DNA from: an uncultured Flavobacteriaceae bacterium
Lineage (GTDB): Bacteria; Bacteroidota; Bacteroidia; Flavobacteriales; Flavobacteriaceae
Assembly (NCBI GenBank): GCA_947500575.1
Contig: CANMSI010000001.1
Span: forward strand, 1 to 64,000
Reading direction: 5' to 3'
DNA length: 64,000 nt
Shown here: positions 40,943 to 50,053 of the stretch, piece after piece
Layout of the letters: every line of letters begins with the position of its first letter
Numbering within the stretch: position 1 is the stretch's first letter
Translations under genes and position numbers: made by a program
Notes under the pieces: generated by a model
Databases searched by the model: none
Seen by the model: only the letters and a program-made list of their open reading frames with translations
What the model was told of the DNA's origin: nothing

Positions 40943-42292
40943 ATGAACGAAGTACTGACATACATAATTCTTGGTCTAGTCTTTTTGGCAATTGGCTACT
41001 TTCTAGGGAATTACATTCAAAATTTAAAAACATCCTCCAAACAAAGTGCCTTATTCGAAAGAGAGCAATTGCTCACTAAAAATGTAATGAGTCTAGAAGA
41101 AAAACTCACTAAAGAAGTAGCGGATATGAATCAACTGCGATCTGAAAAGGAACAAATGGGTAACCAGCTTATTCGGCACCAAGCAGAAATAGAGAATTTA
41201 GAGCTCCGAAATACCGAACAAAAAAAGGAGGTAACACAGCTGCAAGAAAAATTCACAAAAGAGTTTGAAAATCTAGCAAATAAAATTTTAGACGAAAAAA
41301 GCAGCAAATTCACAGAGCAAAACAAAGAGAATATTAAGAACATACTTACTCCCTTACAGGAGAAAATACAGCTTTTCGAGAAAAAAGTGGAACAGACCCA
41401 CAAGGAAAGTATTGATTACCATGCAGCGCTTAGACAACAGATTTTTGGACTAAAAGAATTGAATGAGCAAATGAGTAAGGAAGCCGTTAACCTCACCAAA
41501 GCACTTAAAGGAGATAGTAAAATGCAAGGTAATTGGGGGGAGTTAGTGCTAGAGCGCGTTTTGGAAAAATCTGGTTTGGAAAAAGATCGTGAATATTCTG
41601 TGCAACAAAGCTTTACGTTGGAAGATGGCTCCAGAGTATTACCAGATGTGATTATTCACCTGCCAGATGGCAAAAAGATGATTGTAGATTCCAAGGTGTC
41701 TCTTACAGATTATGAACGCTTTGTAAATTCGGAAGACGATGCAAAAGATAAACATCTTAAAGATCATATTAATTCGCTACGCAAACATGTAGATCAATTA
41801 TCAGCAAAGAAGTATGAAGACTTATATGAAATGGAAAGTCCAGATTTTGTATTACTTTTTGTTCCCATAGAGCCCGCATTTGCCATCGCCATAAACAATG
41901 ATAGCAATCTCTACAATAAGGCATTTGAGCAAAATATTATTATTGTGACCCCTTCTACGCTTCTAGCCACCTTACGTACCATTGATAGTATGTGGAACAA
42001 TGAAAAACAACAACGAAATGCCATAGAAATTGCTAGACAAGCAGGTGCTTTATATGATAAATTTGAAGGTTTTGTTTCTGATTTAACCAAAGTGGGTAAG
42101 AAAATGGATGAAGCTAAAAACGAGTATCGTGGAGCAATGAATAAATTAGTGGAAGGCAGAGGGAATATTGTTACCAGTATCGAGAAGTTGAAGAAGATGG
42201 GGGCAAAAGCTAAAAAATCCATTCCGGAGTCTTTTTTGAAAAGAGCACAAGAAGATGATTTTGAAGAAGAAGCTACGTCACTAAACAAATAA
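40943..42292 (+). CDS. rmuC: DNA recombination protein RmuC
   Basis: 449 residues. An N-terminal membrane helix (4-24) is followed by a long coiled coil (about 35-150, rich in E, K, Q) and the RmuC nuclease-like core: G-N-W-G-E-L-V-L-E-R-V-L-E, L-P-D-V-I-I-H-L-P-D-G-K-K-M-I-V-D-S-K-V-S-L and V-P-I-E-P-A-F-A. The V-D-S-K motif is the PD-(D/E)xK-like active site. RmuC limits inversions at short inverted repeats in E. coli. The thioesterase gene begins three bases after its stop. Confidence 0.94.
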   Translation: MNEVLTYIILGLVFLAIGYFLGNYIQNLKTSSKQSALFEREQLLTKNVMSLEEKLTKEVADMNQLRSEKEQMGNQLIRHQAEIENLELRNTEQKKEVTQLQEKFTKEFENLANKILDEKSSKFTEQNKENIKNILTPLQEKIQLFEKKVEQTHKESIDYHAALRQQIFGLKELNEQMSKEAVNLTKALKGDSKMQGNWGELVLERVLEKSGLEKDREYSVQQSFTLEDGSRVLPDVIIHLPDGKKMIVDSKVSLTDYERFVNSEDDAKDKHLKDHINSLRKHVDQLSAKKYEDLYEMESPDFVLLFVPIEPAFAIAINNDSNLYNKAFEQNIIIVTPSTLLATLRTIDSMWNNEKQQRNAIEIARQAGALYDKFEGFVSDLTKVGKKMDEAKNEYRGAMNKLVEGRGNIVTSIEKLKKMGAKAKKSIPESFLKRAQEDDFEEEATSLNK

Positions 42293-42295
42293 CTC

Positions 42296-42841
42296 ATGAA
42301 AGAATTTAAAACTTCAAGAGAATCTAGATTATCTATTACTGAATTAATGCTTCCCTCCCATTCTAACTTTAGTGGAAAAATTCATGGAGGATATATCCTT
42401 AATTTAATGGATCAGATTGCCTTTGCCTGTGCTTCTAAGCATTCCCGAAGCTATTGTGTTACTGCATCCGTAAACAAGGTAGATTTTTTGAATCCTATAG
42501 AGGTGGGCGAATTAGTAACCTTAAAAGCTTCTATCAACTATACGGGAAGAACCTCTATGGTGGTGGGTGTACGGGTAGAATCTGAAAACATAACTTCGGG
42601 CAAAAAGAAACATTGTAATTCTTCTTATTTTACAATGGTAGCCAAGGATGAAGACGGAAATAGCAAACCTGTTCCAGGACTTATTATAAACAATGAAGAT
42701 GGAATACGCCGATTTGCACGTAGCATGCAACGCAAGGCAGAAGCTTTTTCTCGCACCAAAAAGTTTGATGAATCCCAATTTCAAATGCAAGAGCATTTGG
42801 AAGTATTAGCAAAGGAAAATGTGCAATTAGCCCTTAAGTAA
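42296..42841 (+). CDS. Acyl-CoA thioesterase, hotdog fold
   Basis: 181 residues. The hotdog signature of cytosolic acyl-CoA thioesterases is visible: P-S-H-S-N-F-S-G-K-I-H-G-G-Y-I-L-N-L-M-D-Q-I-A shortened here to its ends, with D in the L-M-D-Q-I-A helix, and the strand V-D-F-L-N-P-I-E-V-G-E-L-V. It hydrolyses acyl-CoA to free acid and CoA. It likely shares a transcript with rmuC. Its last eight bases overlap the end of pgl on the other strand. Confidence 0.9.
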   Translation: MKEFKTSRESRLSITELMLPSHSNFSGKIHGGYILNLMDQIAFACASKHSRSYCVTASVNKVDFLNPIEVGELVTLKASINYTGRTSMVVGVRVESENITSGKKKHCNSSYFTMVAKDEDGNSKPVPGLIINNEDGIRRFARSMQRKAEAFSRTKKFDESQFQMQEHLEVLAKENVQLALK

Positions 42842-43541
42842 GTTCCTTTGCCGCAGCATGGTCTAAAAACCACTCTAAATTTTCGGTGGCTACCAAAGAA
42901 GCTGGGTAATCTAGATAATTACCTTCGGATCTAATAACCTCCCTAACCTTTGGCGCTTTCCCTTCACCAGTAACTAAAAATGCTATGTGTTTAGCATTGT
43001 TAATCACTTTTCCTGTAAGTGTAATGCGCCGTTGACCAGAATCTGGATGTACGGCTACCTCGCAATTAGCTTCAGACTCCCATAAATGAATCTCATGAGG
43101 AAAAATAGAGGCAGTATGCCCATCATCCCCCATTCCCAATATTACTAAATCAAATTGCGGACTCCCATGCACCTCTGGTAAAGTATATGACAATGTTTCA
43201 CCATAAGCAATAGCTTCTTCTTCCGGTTTATTTTCTCCCTTAATTCGATAAATATTTTCTTCAGGAATGTTTATTTTTGATATCAAATGATCTACCGTCA
43301 TTTTGTAATTACTTTCCATATCATCTGGGGCTACACAACGCTCATCTCCCCAATAGAAATACACGTTCTCCCACATAATTTGATCTTTATACTGCGTTGC
43401 CAAATAATCAAATACAACCTTTGGAGTACTTCCGCCAGACAAGGCAATACGTGTTTTATCATTGCCTTTAATAAGACTGTTTAAGGTTTTTGCAAAAGTT
43501 TCAGCTACTTCTTGTTTGGTAGTATCCATATTTATTTTCAT
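42834..43541 (-). CDS. pgl: 6-phosphogluconolactonase
   Basis: 235 residues, DevB-type. The enzyme opens 6-phosphoglucono-delta-lactone in the oxidative pentose phosphate pathway. Motifs: I-A-L-S-G-G-S-T-P-K near the start, F-Y-W-G-D-E-R-C-V and L-G-M-G-D-D-G-H-T-A-S-I-F-P, the family's active-site loop. The start may also be M5 (M-D-T-T-K). It follows zwf by 51 bases on the same strand, so steps one and two of the pathway are encoded together. Confidence 0.95.
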   Translation of the reverse strand: MKINMDTTKQEVAETFAKTLNSLIKGNDKTRIALSGGSTPKVVFDYLATQYKDQIMWENVYFYWGDERCVAPDDMESNYKMTVDHLISKINIPEENIYRIKGENKPEEEAIAYGETLSYTLPEVHGSPQFDLVILGMGDDGHTASIFPHEIHLWESEANCEVAVHPDSGQRRITLTGKVINNAKHIAFLVTGEGKAPKVREVIRSEGNYLDYPASLVATENLEWFLDHAAAKELT

Positions 43542-43592
43542 ATACTCAAGGATCGTTATATATTGATTTATCTATTTGGGAGAGCAGCATTA

Positions 43593-45125
43593 TTATGAAA
43601 TAACACAAAATCCAGGATCATCAGCAAGGTTTTTCCCAGGATTACGCCAAGTACTCGTTCCTTCTATTAGGTCGTCAGAATTAGTCGGCCCCCATACACC
43701 CGCAGAATAACCATAGGTATTTACATTTTCCCCTTTTTCCCAATAATTTAAAATAGGGTCAACAAATTCCCATGCCGCTTCTACCTCATCTGCACGCGCA
43801 TATAAAGTAGCATCGCCCTGCATCGCATCTAAAAGGAGTCGTTCATATGCTTCCATTACATGTGTTTCGGTCAAACTAGAATAATAGAAATCTAGATTTG
43901 CTCGCTCCACTTTAAAACCTTGTCCTGGAACTTTAACACCAAATTTCATAAGAATTCCTTCATCGGGTTGAATTCTAATAATAAGCTTATTTCCTCTTGT
44001 ACTTGTACCAGCATCCATAAAAATAGCATGATGAGGCGACTTAAAATGAATCACAATTTCTGTGACTTTTCGAGGCATTCGTTTTGCAGTACGCACATAA
44101 AATGGCACGTCTTTCCAGCGCCAATTATCTACAAAAAACTTGATAGCTGCATAGGTCTCTGTCGTAGATTCAGGATCCACTCCATCTTCTTCTCTATAGC
44201 CTTTTACCTTCTGTCCATCAATAGTAGTACTCACATACTGCCCCTTAATCGTATGCTTAGAGATGGTATCTGCATCTTTCATTATACGAAGTGATTTTAA
44301 GGCTTTCACTTTTTCATTTCTTATTTCCTCTGCACCAGCTCCAATAGGTGGTTCCATTACCACTAATGACACAATTTGTAATAAATGGTTCTGAAACATA
44401 TCTCTTAATGCCCCAGACTTATCATAATAGCCTCCACGTTTTTCAACCCCATCGCTTTCCGCATTTGTGATTTCGATATGATGAATATAATTTCTATTCC
44501 ACAGCGGTTCAAATATGCTGTTAGCAAAACGTGTTACCAATAAATTTTGAACGGTTTCTTTGCCTAAATAATGGTCAATTCTATAAATCTGAGATTCCTT
44601 AAAGTATCTTTGAAGTCCAACATTTAAATTCTTAGCTGTTTCTAAACTGTATCCAAAAGGTTTTTCTACAATCAATTTTTTCCAACCTTCGGACTCATCA
44701 TGCAGATCTTGATCGGATAAATTCTTAGCAATAGCCTCGTAAATTTTAGGTGGAGTAGATAAGTAAAACATATAGTTACCGCCTATGTCATACTTTGTAT
44801 TTAGATCTGAAATACGTTTTTTTAAAAGCTCATAGGAAGTATCGTACTCCATTCCTAGGTCTTCATAGAACATTTTGTTAGCAAAAGCATCTAACAATCC
44901 ATAATCTTCTACAGTGCTCTTTTTCTTTAAATGCTCATTTTCTAATACTACTCTTTTCCTGAAATCAACATCTGTTAAATCGCTCCTACTCACACCCAAC
45001 ACCACAAAGTTCTCTGGCAGATGCTTTTCTTTATAGAGATTAAAAAGCGCTGGAATAAGCTTGCGTGCTGTAAGGTCTCCAGATGCCCCAAAAATAACCA
45101 ATAGTTGGTTTGCAGTTTTATTCAT
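43593..45125 (-). CDS. zwf: Glucose-6-phosphate dehydrogenase
   Basis: 510 residues. The nucleotide site G-A-S-G-D-L-T-A-R-K-L-I-P-A-L is at the N-terminus and the substrate site R-I-D-H-Y-L-G-K-E with its catalytic His is central. The coenzyme loop fits an NADP(NAD)-dependent bacterial enzyme. It oxidises glucose 6-phosphate and supplies NADPH. First gene of zwf-pgl, divergent from gnd across 184 bases, which places all three oxidative-branch enzymes around one control region. Confidence 0.97.
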   Translation of the reverse strand: MNKTANQLLVIFGASGDLTARKLIPALFNLYKEKHLPENFVVLGVSRSDLTDVDFRKRVVLENEHLKKKSTVEDYGLLDAFANKMFYEDLGMEYDTSYELLKKRISDLNTKYDIGGNYMFYLSTPPKIYEAIAKNLSDQDLHDESEGWKKLIVEKPFGYSLETAKNLNVGLQRYFKESQIYRIDHYLGKETVQNLLVTRFANSIFEPLWNRNYIHHIEITNAESDGVEKRGGYYDKSGALRDMFQNHLLQIVSLVVMEPPIGAGAEEIRNEKVKALKSLRIMKDADTISKHTIKGQYVSTTIDGQKVKGYREEDGVDPESTTETYAAIKFFVDNWRWKDVPFYVRTAKRMPRKVTEIVIHFKSPHHAIFMDAGTSTRGNKLIIRIQPDEGILMKFGVKVPGQGFKVERANLDFYYSSLTETHVMEAYERLLLDAMQGDATLYARADEVEAAWEFVDPILNYWEKGENVNTYGYSAGVWGPTNSDDLIEGTSTWRNPGKNLADDPGFCVIS

Positions 45126-45225
45126 AAATATTTTTCTCAGTCTTTTATTTTAATCAAAAAAAACAAGCATGCCTAGTTTCATAGATACTAACGTACAAAA
45201 GTCGATAATTTCAATTAATTTTGAG

Positions 45226-45269
45226 CTTGCTCTTAGCAAAAATAAAGATTCGATCTCTAAGCTAGCAAG
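45226..45269. promoter_or_regulatory. Imperfect inverted repeat in the zwf-gnd control region
   Basis: CTTGCT-CTTAG (45226-45236) is complementary to CTAAG-CT-AGCAAG (45257-45269) apart from a two-base bulge, around a 20-base loop. It lies about 40 bases before the gnd start and 100 bases before zwf, where an operator or a gnd leader hairpin would be expected. Confidence 0.4.
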
Positions 45270-45309
45270 ATACTCAAAAAGTGATTGCGGGAGATAAAAA
45301 CAAAAGTAA

Positions 45310-46722
45310 ATGGAATATACAGATTACGATTTTGGATTGGTAGGACTTGGCGTCATGGGACGAAATTTTATCTTAAACGTCGCAGACAATAATTTTAGAG
45401 CCTTTGGATACGACTTGGATACAGAAAAAGTAGCTGCCTTAAAAGAAGAAGGAAAGGATTTAAATAAGGTAAATGCAACTACAGATATTAAAACCTTTGT
45501 AGCGTCTTTAAGTAGTCCCAGAAAAATAATGCTGCTTGTTCCCGCTGGAAAAATTGTAGATGCCGTCATTGAGAACTTATTGCCTCATTTGGATACTGAT
45601 GATATCATTATTGATGGAGGTAATTCCTTTTACACGGATACGGATAGAAGAGAAACTTATTTACAAGAGAAAGGAATTAATTTCTTCGGTGCAGGAGTTT
45701 CTGGAGGTGCAAAGGGCGCGCGAAAAGGTCCCAGCATTATGCCTGGAGGCTCTAAGAAAGGCTATGCTGCCATACAACCCATTTTTGAGGCTGTAGCTGC
45801 TCGGTATAATGGAGAGCCATGTGTGGCTTACCTAGGGCCTAAATCGGCAGGGAATTATGTAAAAATGGTTCATAATGGCATTGAGTACGGTATGATGCAA
45901 CTTACCTCTGAGATTTATGATATTCTAAAAAAAGCGGGTAACTACACCAATGAAGAACTTCATCAAGTATATAGCAAATGGAATAAGGGTCGCCTACAAT
46001 CTTTCTTAGTAGAAATTACAGCAGAAATATTTAATCAGAAAGACACCTTAGCAGAAGGGGATTTAGTAGATAAAATCCTTGACAAAGCCAAACAGAAAGG
46101 AACTGGAAAGTGGACTTCTCAAAATGCCATGGATTTGGGAATACCAATTCCAACTATAGATATTGCGGTTAGTATGCGAGAGTTATCAGCATTAAAGGAA
46201 GAACGCTTAAAGGCAGATGCGCTGTATGACCGCCCTTCTATTACAGCTACAGATAAAACTGAATTAGAATCTTTGGCGGAAGCGGCCTTGTATTTTGCTT
46301 TTATTATGTCCTATGCCCAAGGATTACATCAATTAGCCGATGCTTCTAAAGAATATGAGTACCATTTGGACCTGTCTGTGATTGCTAAAATTTGGAGAGC
46401 AGGATGCATCATTAGAGCGGGGCTTTTGGAAGATATTACTCAAGCATATCAACAAGATGCCAATTTGCAAAACCTCTTGTTGGCACCTTCTTTTGTAAGC
46501 AAAGTGCAAGGAACTGTCGATGCCGCAAGAAATTTAGTTATTTTGGGTGCTAAAAATGGGATTCCACTACCTGGTTTATCCAATGCACTTACTTATTTCG
46601 ATGCCTACACCTCTAGTAGATTACCCCTAAATTTAATACAGGCGCAGCGCGATCATTTTGGATCACATACATACGAACGAACCGATAGGGAGGGTATTTT
46701 CCATACGGATTGGGAGGCGTAG
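45310..46722 (+). CDS. gnd: 6-phosphogluconate dehydrogenase (decarboxylating)
   Basis: 470 residues. The enzyme makes ribulose 5-phosphate, CO2 and NADPH. The Rossmann motif G-L-G-V-M-G-R-N-F is at the N-terminus, then F-F-G-A-G-V-S-G-G-A-K-G-A-R-K-G-P-S and the catalytic K-M-V-H-N-G-I-E-Y. The C-terminal end R-T-D-R-E-G-I-F-H-T is the family's substrate-contacting tail. Full length compared with the usual 468-470. It completes the oxidative branch with the divergent zwf-pgl pair. Confidence 0.97.
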   Translation: MEYTDYDFGLVGLGVMGRNFILNVADNNFRAFGYDLDTEKVAALKEEGKDLNKVNATTDIKTFVASLSSPRKIMLLVPAGKIVDAVIENLLPHLDTDDIIIDGGNSFYTDTDRRETYLQEKGINFFGAGVSGGAKGARKGPSIMPGGSKKGYAAIQPIFEAVAARYNGEPCVAYLGPKSAGNYVKMVHNGIEYGMMQLTSEIYDILKKAGNYTNEELHQVYSKWNKGRLQSFLVEITAEIFNQKDTLAEGDLVDKILDKAKQKGTGKWTSQNAMDLGIPIPTIDIAVSMRELSALKEERLKADALYDRPSITATDKTELESLAEAALYFAFIMSYAQGLHQLADASKEYEYHLDLSVIAKIWRAGCIIRAGLLEDITQAYQQDANLQNLLLAPSFVSKVQGTVDAARNLVILGAKNGIPLPGLSNALTYFDAYTSSRLPLNLIQAQRDHFGSHTYERTDREGIFHTDWEA

Positions 46723-46735
46723 TGCTTTTAAAGAC

Positions 46736-46763
46736 AAAAAACCGCCAATAGGCGGTTTTTTTT
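46736..46763. terminator. Bidirectional terminator between gnd and carB
   Basis: AAAAAACCGCC-AATA-GGCGGTTTTTT: an eleven-pair stem with A and T runs on either side, located 14 bases after the gnd stop and ten bases beyond the carB stop on the other strand. Confidence 0.9.
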
Positions 46764-46772
46764 ATGATTTGA

Positions 46773-49625
46773 TTACTTACTAAGATACATTTTGCGTTTA
46801 GCATAAAGATCATAGAACTCATCGTCTTTTAAACTATCTATGAACAAGATACTTTCTCCAGTACTCTTCATTTCAGGACCTAGCGTTTTATCAACATTTG
46901 GAAATTTATTGAAAGAAAATACAGGTTGTTTAATAGCATAACCCTCCAAACTTGGTTTAAAATCAAAATCCTTTACCTTCTTCTCACCTAGCATTACTTT
47001 GGTCGCATAATTCACATACGGTTCTTTGTAGGCCTTTGCAATAAATGGAACCGTACGTGACGCCCTTGGATTTGCTTCAATGATATGAACAATATCGTCC
47101 TTAATAGCAAACTGAATATTAATTAATCCAACCGTATTAAGAGCTTTGGCAATTGTATTTGTATGATCAATGATTTGCTGCATTACTAGATCACCTAAAT
47201 TAAATGCGGGTAGAGTAGCATTAGAATCTCCCGAATGAATTCCGCAGGGCTCTATATGCTCCATAATTCCAATAATATACACATCCTCGCCATCACAGAT
47301 AGCATCCGCCTCTGCTTCAATAGCACCATCTAAATAGTGATCTAGTAGGAGTTTATTATTAGGAATTTTTCGTAATAAATCCACCACATGTTCCACCAAA
47401 TCTTCTTTATTAATGACAATCTTCATTCCTTGCCCACCCAAAACATAAGAAGGTCTTACCAAAATAGGGAAATTCAATTCATCTGCTAGCGCTAAAGCCT
47501 CGTCTGCTGTTTCAGCAACTCCAAATTCAGGGAAGGGTATGTTGTTTTCTTTTAATAAGGTAGAGAAACTTCCTCTATCTTCCGCCAAATCCAAAGACTC
47601 AAAACTTGTTCCTATGATTTTGACACCATATTTGGTCAATTTCTCTGCCAGTTTTAAGGCAGTTTGCCCACCAAGTTGCACTATCACACCTTCTGGTTTT
47701 TCGTGCTGAATAATATCATAAATATGTTCCCAGAATACCGGTTCAAAGTATAACTTATCCGCTGTATCAAAATCCGTGGAAACCGTTTCAGGATTACAAT
47801 TAATCATGATGGTTTCATACCCACATTCTGCAGCAGCTAGTACCCCGTGAACACAACAATAATCAAACTCAATTCCTTGCCCTATTCTATTGGGACCAGA
47901 ACCAAGGACAACAATTTTCTTTTTATCGGTAACTACACTGTCATTTGCAACATACCGTGCTCCATCTGCTGTCTCTATTTCAGCTTCGAAAGTTGAGTAA
48001 TAGTAAGGGGTCATTGCTTTAAATTCTGCAGCACAGGTATCAACCAACTTATAAACACGTTGAACATTTAATTCTTCGCGCTTTTTGTAAACTTCACTCT
48101 CAAAACAACCTAACATATGAGCGATCTGACGATCTCCATAGCCCTTTTGTTTTGCTTCTAATAATAAATCTCTATCTAAAGTATCAATCGTATAGGTTGA
48201 AATTTCTTTCTCTAGCTGGAATAACTCCTCATATTGCTTAAGATACCACATATCTATTTTCGTGATCTCATAAATCTGACTCAAAGGGATGCCCATAGCA
48301 ATGGCATCATAAATTACAAAAACCCGATCCCAAGATGCATTGGTTAGTTTCTCAATAATTTGATTATAGTCTTTATATCCTTTTCCATCAGCTCCTAATC
48401 CGTTCCGTTTAATTTCCAATGATTGCGTTGCCTTGTGCAGAGCTTCCTGAAAAGAACGCCCAATACCCATTACTTCACCAACTGCTTTCATTTGTAATCC
48501 TAGCGTGCGATCTGAACCTTCGAATTTATCAAAGTTCCAACGTGGAATCTTGACGATTACATAATCCAAGGTTGGCTCAAACAAAGCCGAAGTTGATCTT
48601 GTAATTTGATTGTCTAGTTCATCTAAGGTATAGCCTATAGCTAACTTGGTGGCTACTTTCGCTATGGGATATCCGGTTGCTTTACTTGCCAGCGCTGAGG
48701 AACGAGATACTCTAGGGTTAATTTCAATAGCAATAATCTCTTCTTTTTCATCTGGGCTTACCGCAAATTGTACATTACATCCGCCTTCAAAATCGCCAAT
48801 GCTACGCATCATTTTAATGGCCATATCTCGCATCTTCTGAAAGGTCTTATCAGATAGGGTCATTGCAGGGGCTACCGTAATAGAATCTCCTGTATGAATA
48901 CCCATGGGGTCCATATTTTCAATGGTACATATAATTACAACATTGTCATTTTTATCTCGTAAAAGTTCTAATTCGTACTCTTTCCATCCCATCATGGCCT
49001 TATCGATCATCACCTCATGAATTGGAGAAATCTCTAATCCTCTTCGCATTAGTTTGTCAAAATCTTCCTCTTCGTACACAATGGCTGCTCCTGCTCCACC
49101 TAAAGTATAAGATGCTCTAATACATAAAGGGAAACCAAACTCTTGGGCAATTTCTTTCCCTTTTAAGAAAGAAGTAGCTGTAGCTTGAGGCGCCATACCG
49201 ACACCAATTTTTAACATCAATTCCCGAAACTTCTCACGATCTTCAGTAATATTAATGGCATCTATATCCACCCCTATTAAGTCAACACCAAAATCTTCCC
49301 AGATGCCTTTTTCATCTGCCTCTATGCAAAGGTTTAATGCAGTTTGACCACCCATAGTAGGTAATACAGCATCTATCTGAGGATGTTCTTTTAAAATTTC
49401 TATTATTGACTTTGTAGTTAGCGGTTTTAGATATACGTGATCCGCCATGGACGGATCCGTCATAATCGTAGCAGGGTTACTATTTATTAAGATCGTTTCT
49501 ATTCCATCTTCTCTCAAAGAACGCAGGGATTGGGAGCCTGCATAATCAAACTCACATGCTTGTCCTATTACTATGGGTCCTGAACCTATAATTAAAATCG
49601 ATTTTAGATCTTTCCTTTTTGGCAT
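46773..49625 (-). CDS. carB: Carbamoyl-phosphate synthase large subunit lacking the C-terminal regulatory domain
   Basis: 950 residues. Two homologous ATP-grasp halves are present: I-G-S-G-P-I-V-I-G-Q-A-C-E-F-D-Y-A-G at the start and G-S-G-P-N-R-I-G-Q-G-I-E-F-D-Y in the middle, each followed by T-L-G-G-A-G or V-L-G-G-Q-G loops. The protein stops at K-R-K-M-Y-L-S-K, where the E. coli enzyme (about 1073 residues) continues into the MGS-like domain that senses UMP and ornithine. It makes carbamoyl phosphate for pyrimidines and arginine; carA is not in the window. Allosteric control must differ from that of enterobacteria. Confidence 0.95.
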   Translation of the reverse strand: MPKRKDLKSILIIGSGPIVIGQACEFDYAGSQSLRSLREDGIETILINSNPATIMTDPSMADHVYLKPLTTKSIIEILKEHPQIDAVLPTMGGQTALNLCIEADEKGIWEDFGVDLIGVDIDAINITEDREKFRELMLKIGVGMAPQATATSFLKGKEIAQEFGFPLCIRASYTLGGAGAAIVYEEEDFDKLMRRGLEISPIHEVMIDKAMMGWKEYELELLRDKNDNVVIICTIENMDPMGIHTGDSITVAPAMTLSDKTFQKMRDMAIKMMRSIGDFEGGCNVQFAVSPDEKEEIIAIEINPRVSRSSALASKATGYPIAKVATKLAIGYTLDELDNQITRSTSALFEPTLDYVIVKIPRWNFDKFEGSDRTLGLQMKAVGEVMGIGRSFQEALHKATQSLEIKRNGLGADGKGYKDYNQIIEKLTNASWDRVFVIYDAIAMGIPLSQIYEITKIDMWYLKQYEELFQLEKEISTYTIDTLDRDLLLEAKQKGYGDRQIAHMLGCFESEVYKKREELNVQRVYKLVDTCAAEFKAMTPYYYSTFEAEIETADGARYVANDSVVTDKKKIVVLGSGPNRIGQGIEFDYCCVHGVLAAAECGYETIMINCNPETVSTDFDTADKLYFEPVFWEHIYDIIQHEKPEGVIVQLGGQTALKLAEKLTKYGVKIIGTSFESLDLAEDRGSFSTLLKENNIPFPEFGVAETADEALALADELNFPILVRPSYVLGGQGMKIVINKEDLVEHVVDLLRKIPNNKLLLDHYLDGAIEAEADAICDGEDVYIIGIMEHIEPCGIHSGDSNATLPAFNLGDLVMQQIIDHTNTIAKALNTVGLINIQFAIKDDIVHIIEANPRASRTVPFIAKAYKEPYVNYATKVMLGEKKVKDFDFKPSLEGYAIKQPVFSFNKFPNVDKTLGPEMKSTGESILFIDSLKDDEFYDLYAKRKMYLSK

Positions 49626-49658
49626 TTGCTATTTATTTATTAATCAATTTATTAGTAC

Positions 49659-49695
49659 AAAAAAAAGGTGCTACTTTCGGAAAAGTAACACCTTT
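49659..49695 (-). terminator. Terminator of rpmH
   Basis: AAAGGTG-TACTTT and AAAGTA-CACCTTT form a 13-pair stem with one C/A mismatch and a short loop; on the minus strand eight T residues follow. It lies 25 bases beyond the rpmH stop and upstream of carB. Confidence 0.82.
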
Positions 49696-49719
49696 AATAT
49701 TTTAAAAATAGTATTGTCA

Positions 49720-49878
49720 TTATTTTTTGTGTCTCGGCTCTGAAGATACTGATATTTTCTTTCTTCCTTTTGCTCTTCTTCTGGCAAGAACCTTGCGACC
49801 ATTAGCCGAAGCCATACGCTCTCTAAAACCGTGTTTATTTCTTCTCTTTCTTTTTGAAGGTTGGAATGTCCTTTTCAT
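49720..49878 (-). CDS. rpmH: 50S ribosomal protein L34
   Basis: 52 residues, read directly from the minus strand: [20 protein letters not shown] and on to a basic end P-R-H-K-K. This is the small basic bL34 of the large subunit; the end is a little longer than the usual 44-47 residues, as often in Bacteroidetes. It has its own promoter and terminator. In many bacteria rpmH neighbours rnpA and dnaA; here neither is adjacent. Confidence 0.97.
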   Translation of the reverse strand: MKRTFQPSKRKRRNKHGFRERMASANGRKVLARRRAKGRKKISVSSEPRHKK

Positions 49879-49952
49879 ACCAGAATTATTTATAGATGCT
49901 TATATCTTAATTGAGTTGTAATTTTGCAAAATACCTCTGCAAAATCTGGGCG

Positions 49953-49982
49953 CAAATATACGAAGAGTTTTTGCAATGCCAA
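49953..49982 (-). promoter_or_regulatory. Promoter of rpmH
   Basis: On the minus strand TTG (complement of 49980-49982), 19 bases, then TATATTTG (complement of 49953-49960). The start of transcription would be near 49947, leaving a leader of about 70 nt. Confidence 0.78.
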
Positions 49983-50053
49983 ATGGATTTATAAAATTAT
50001 TTAGGATTGTTTTTATTACTTTTGCCGCAACGCTATAACGATTAACAAAAATC

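Noticed and set aside
43920-44294. A 124-codon plus-strand frame within zwf
   Set aside because: Antisense shadow of a strongly conserved enzyme; no signal, motif or start context.
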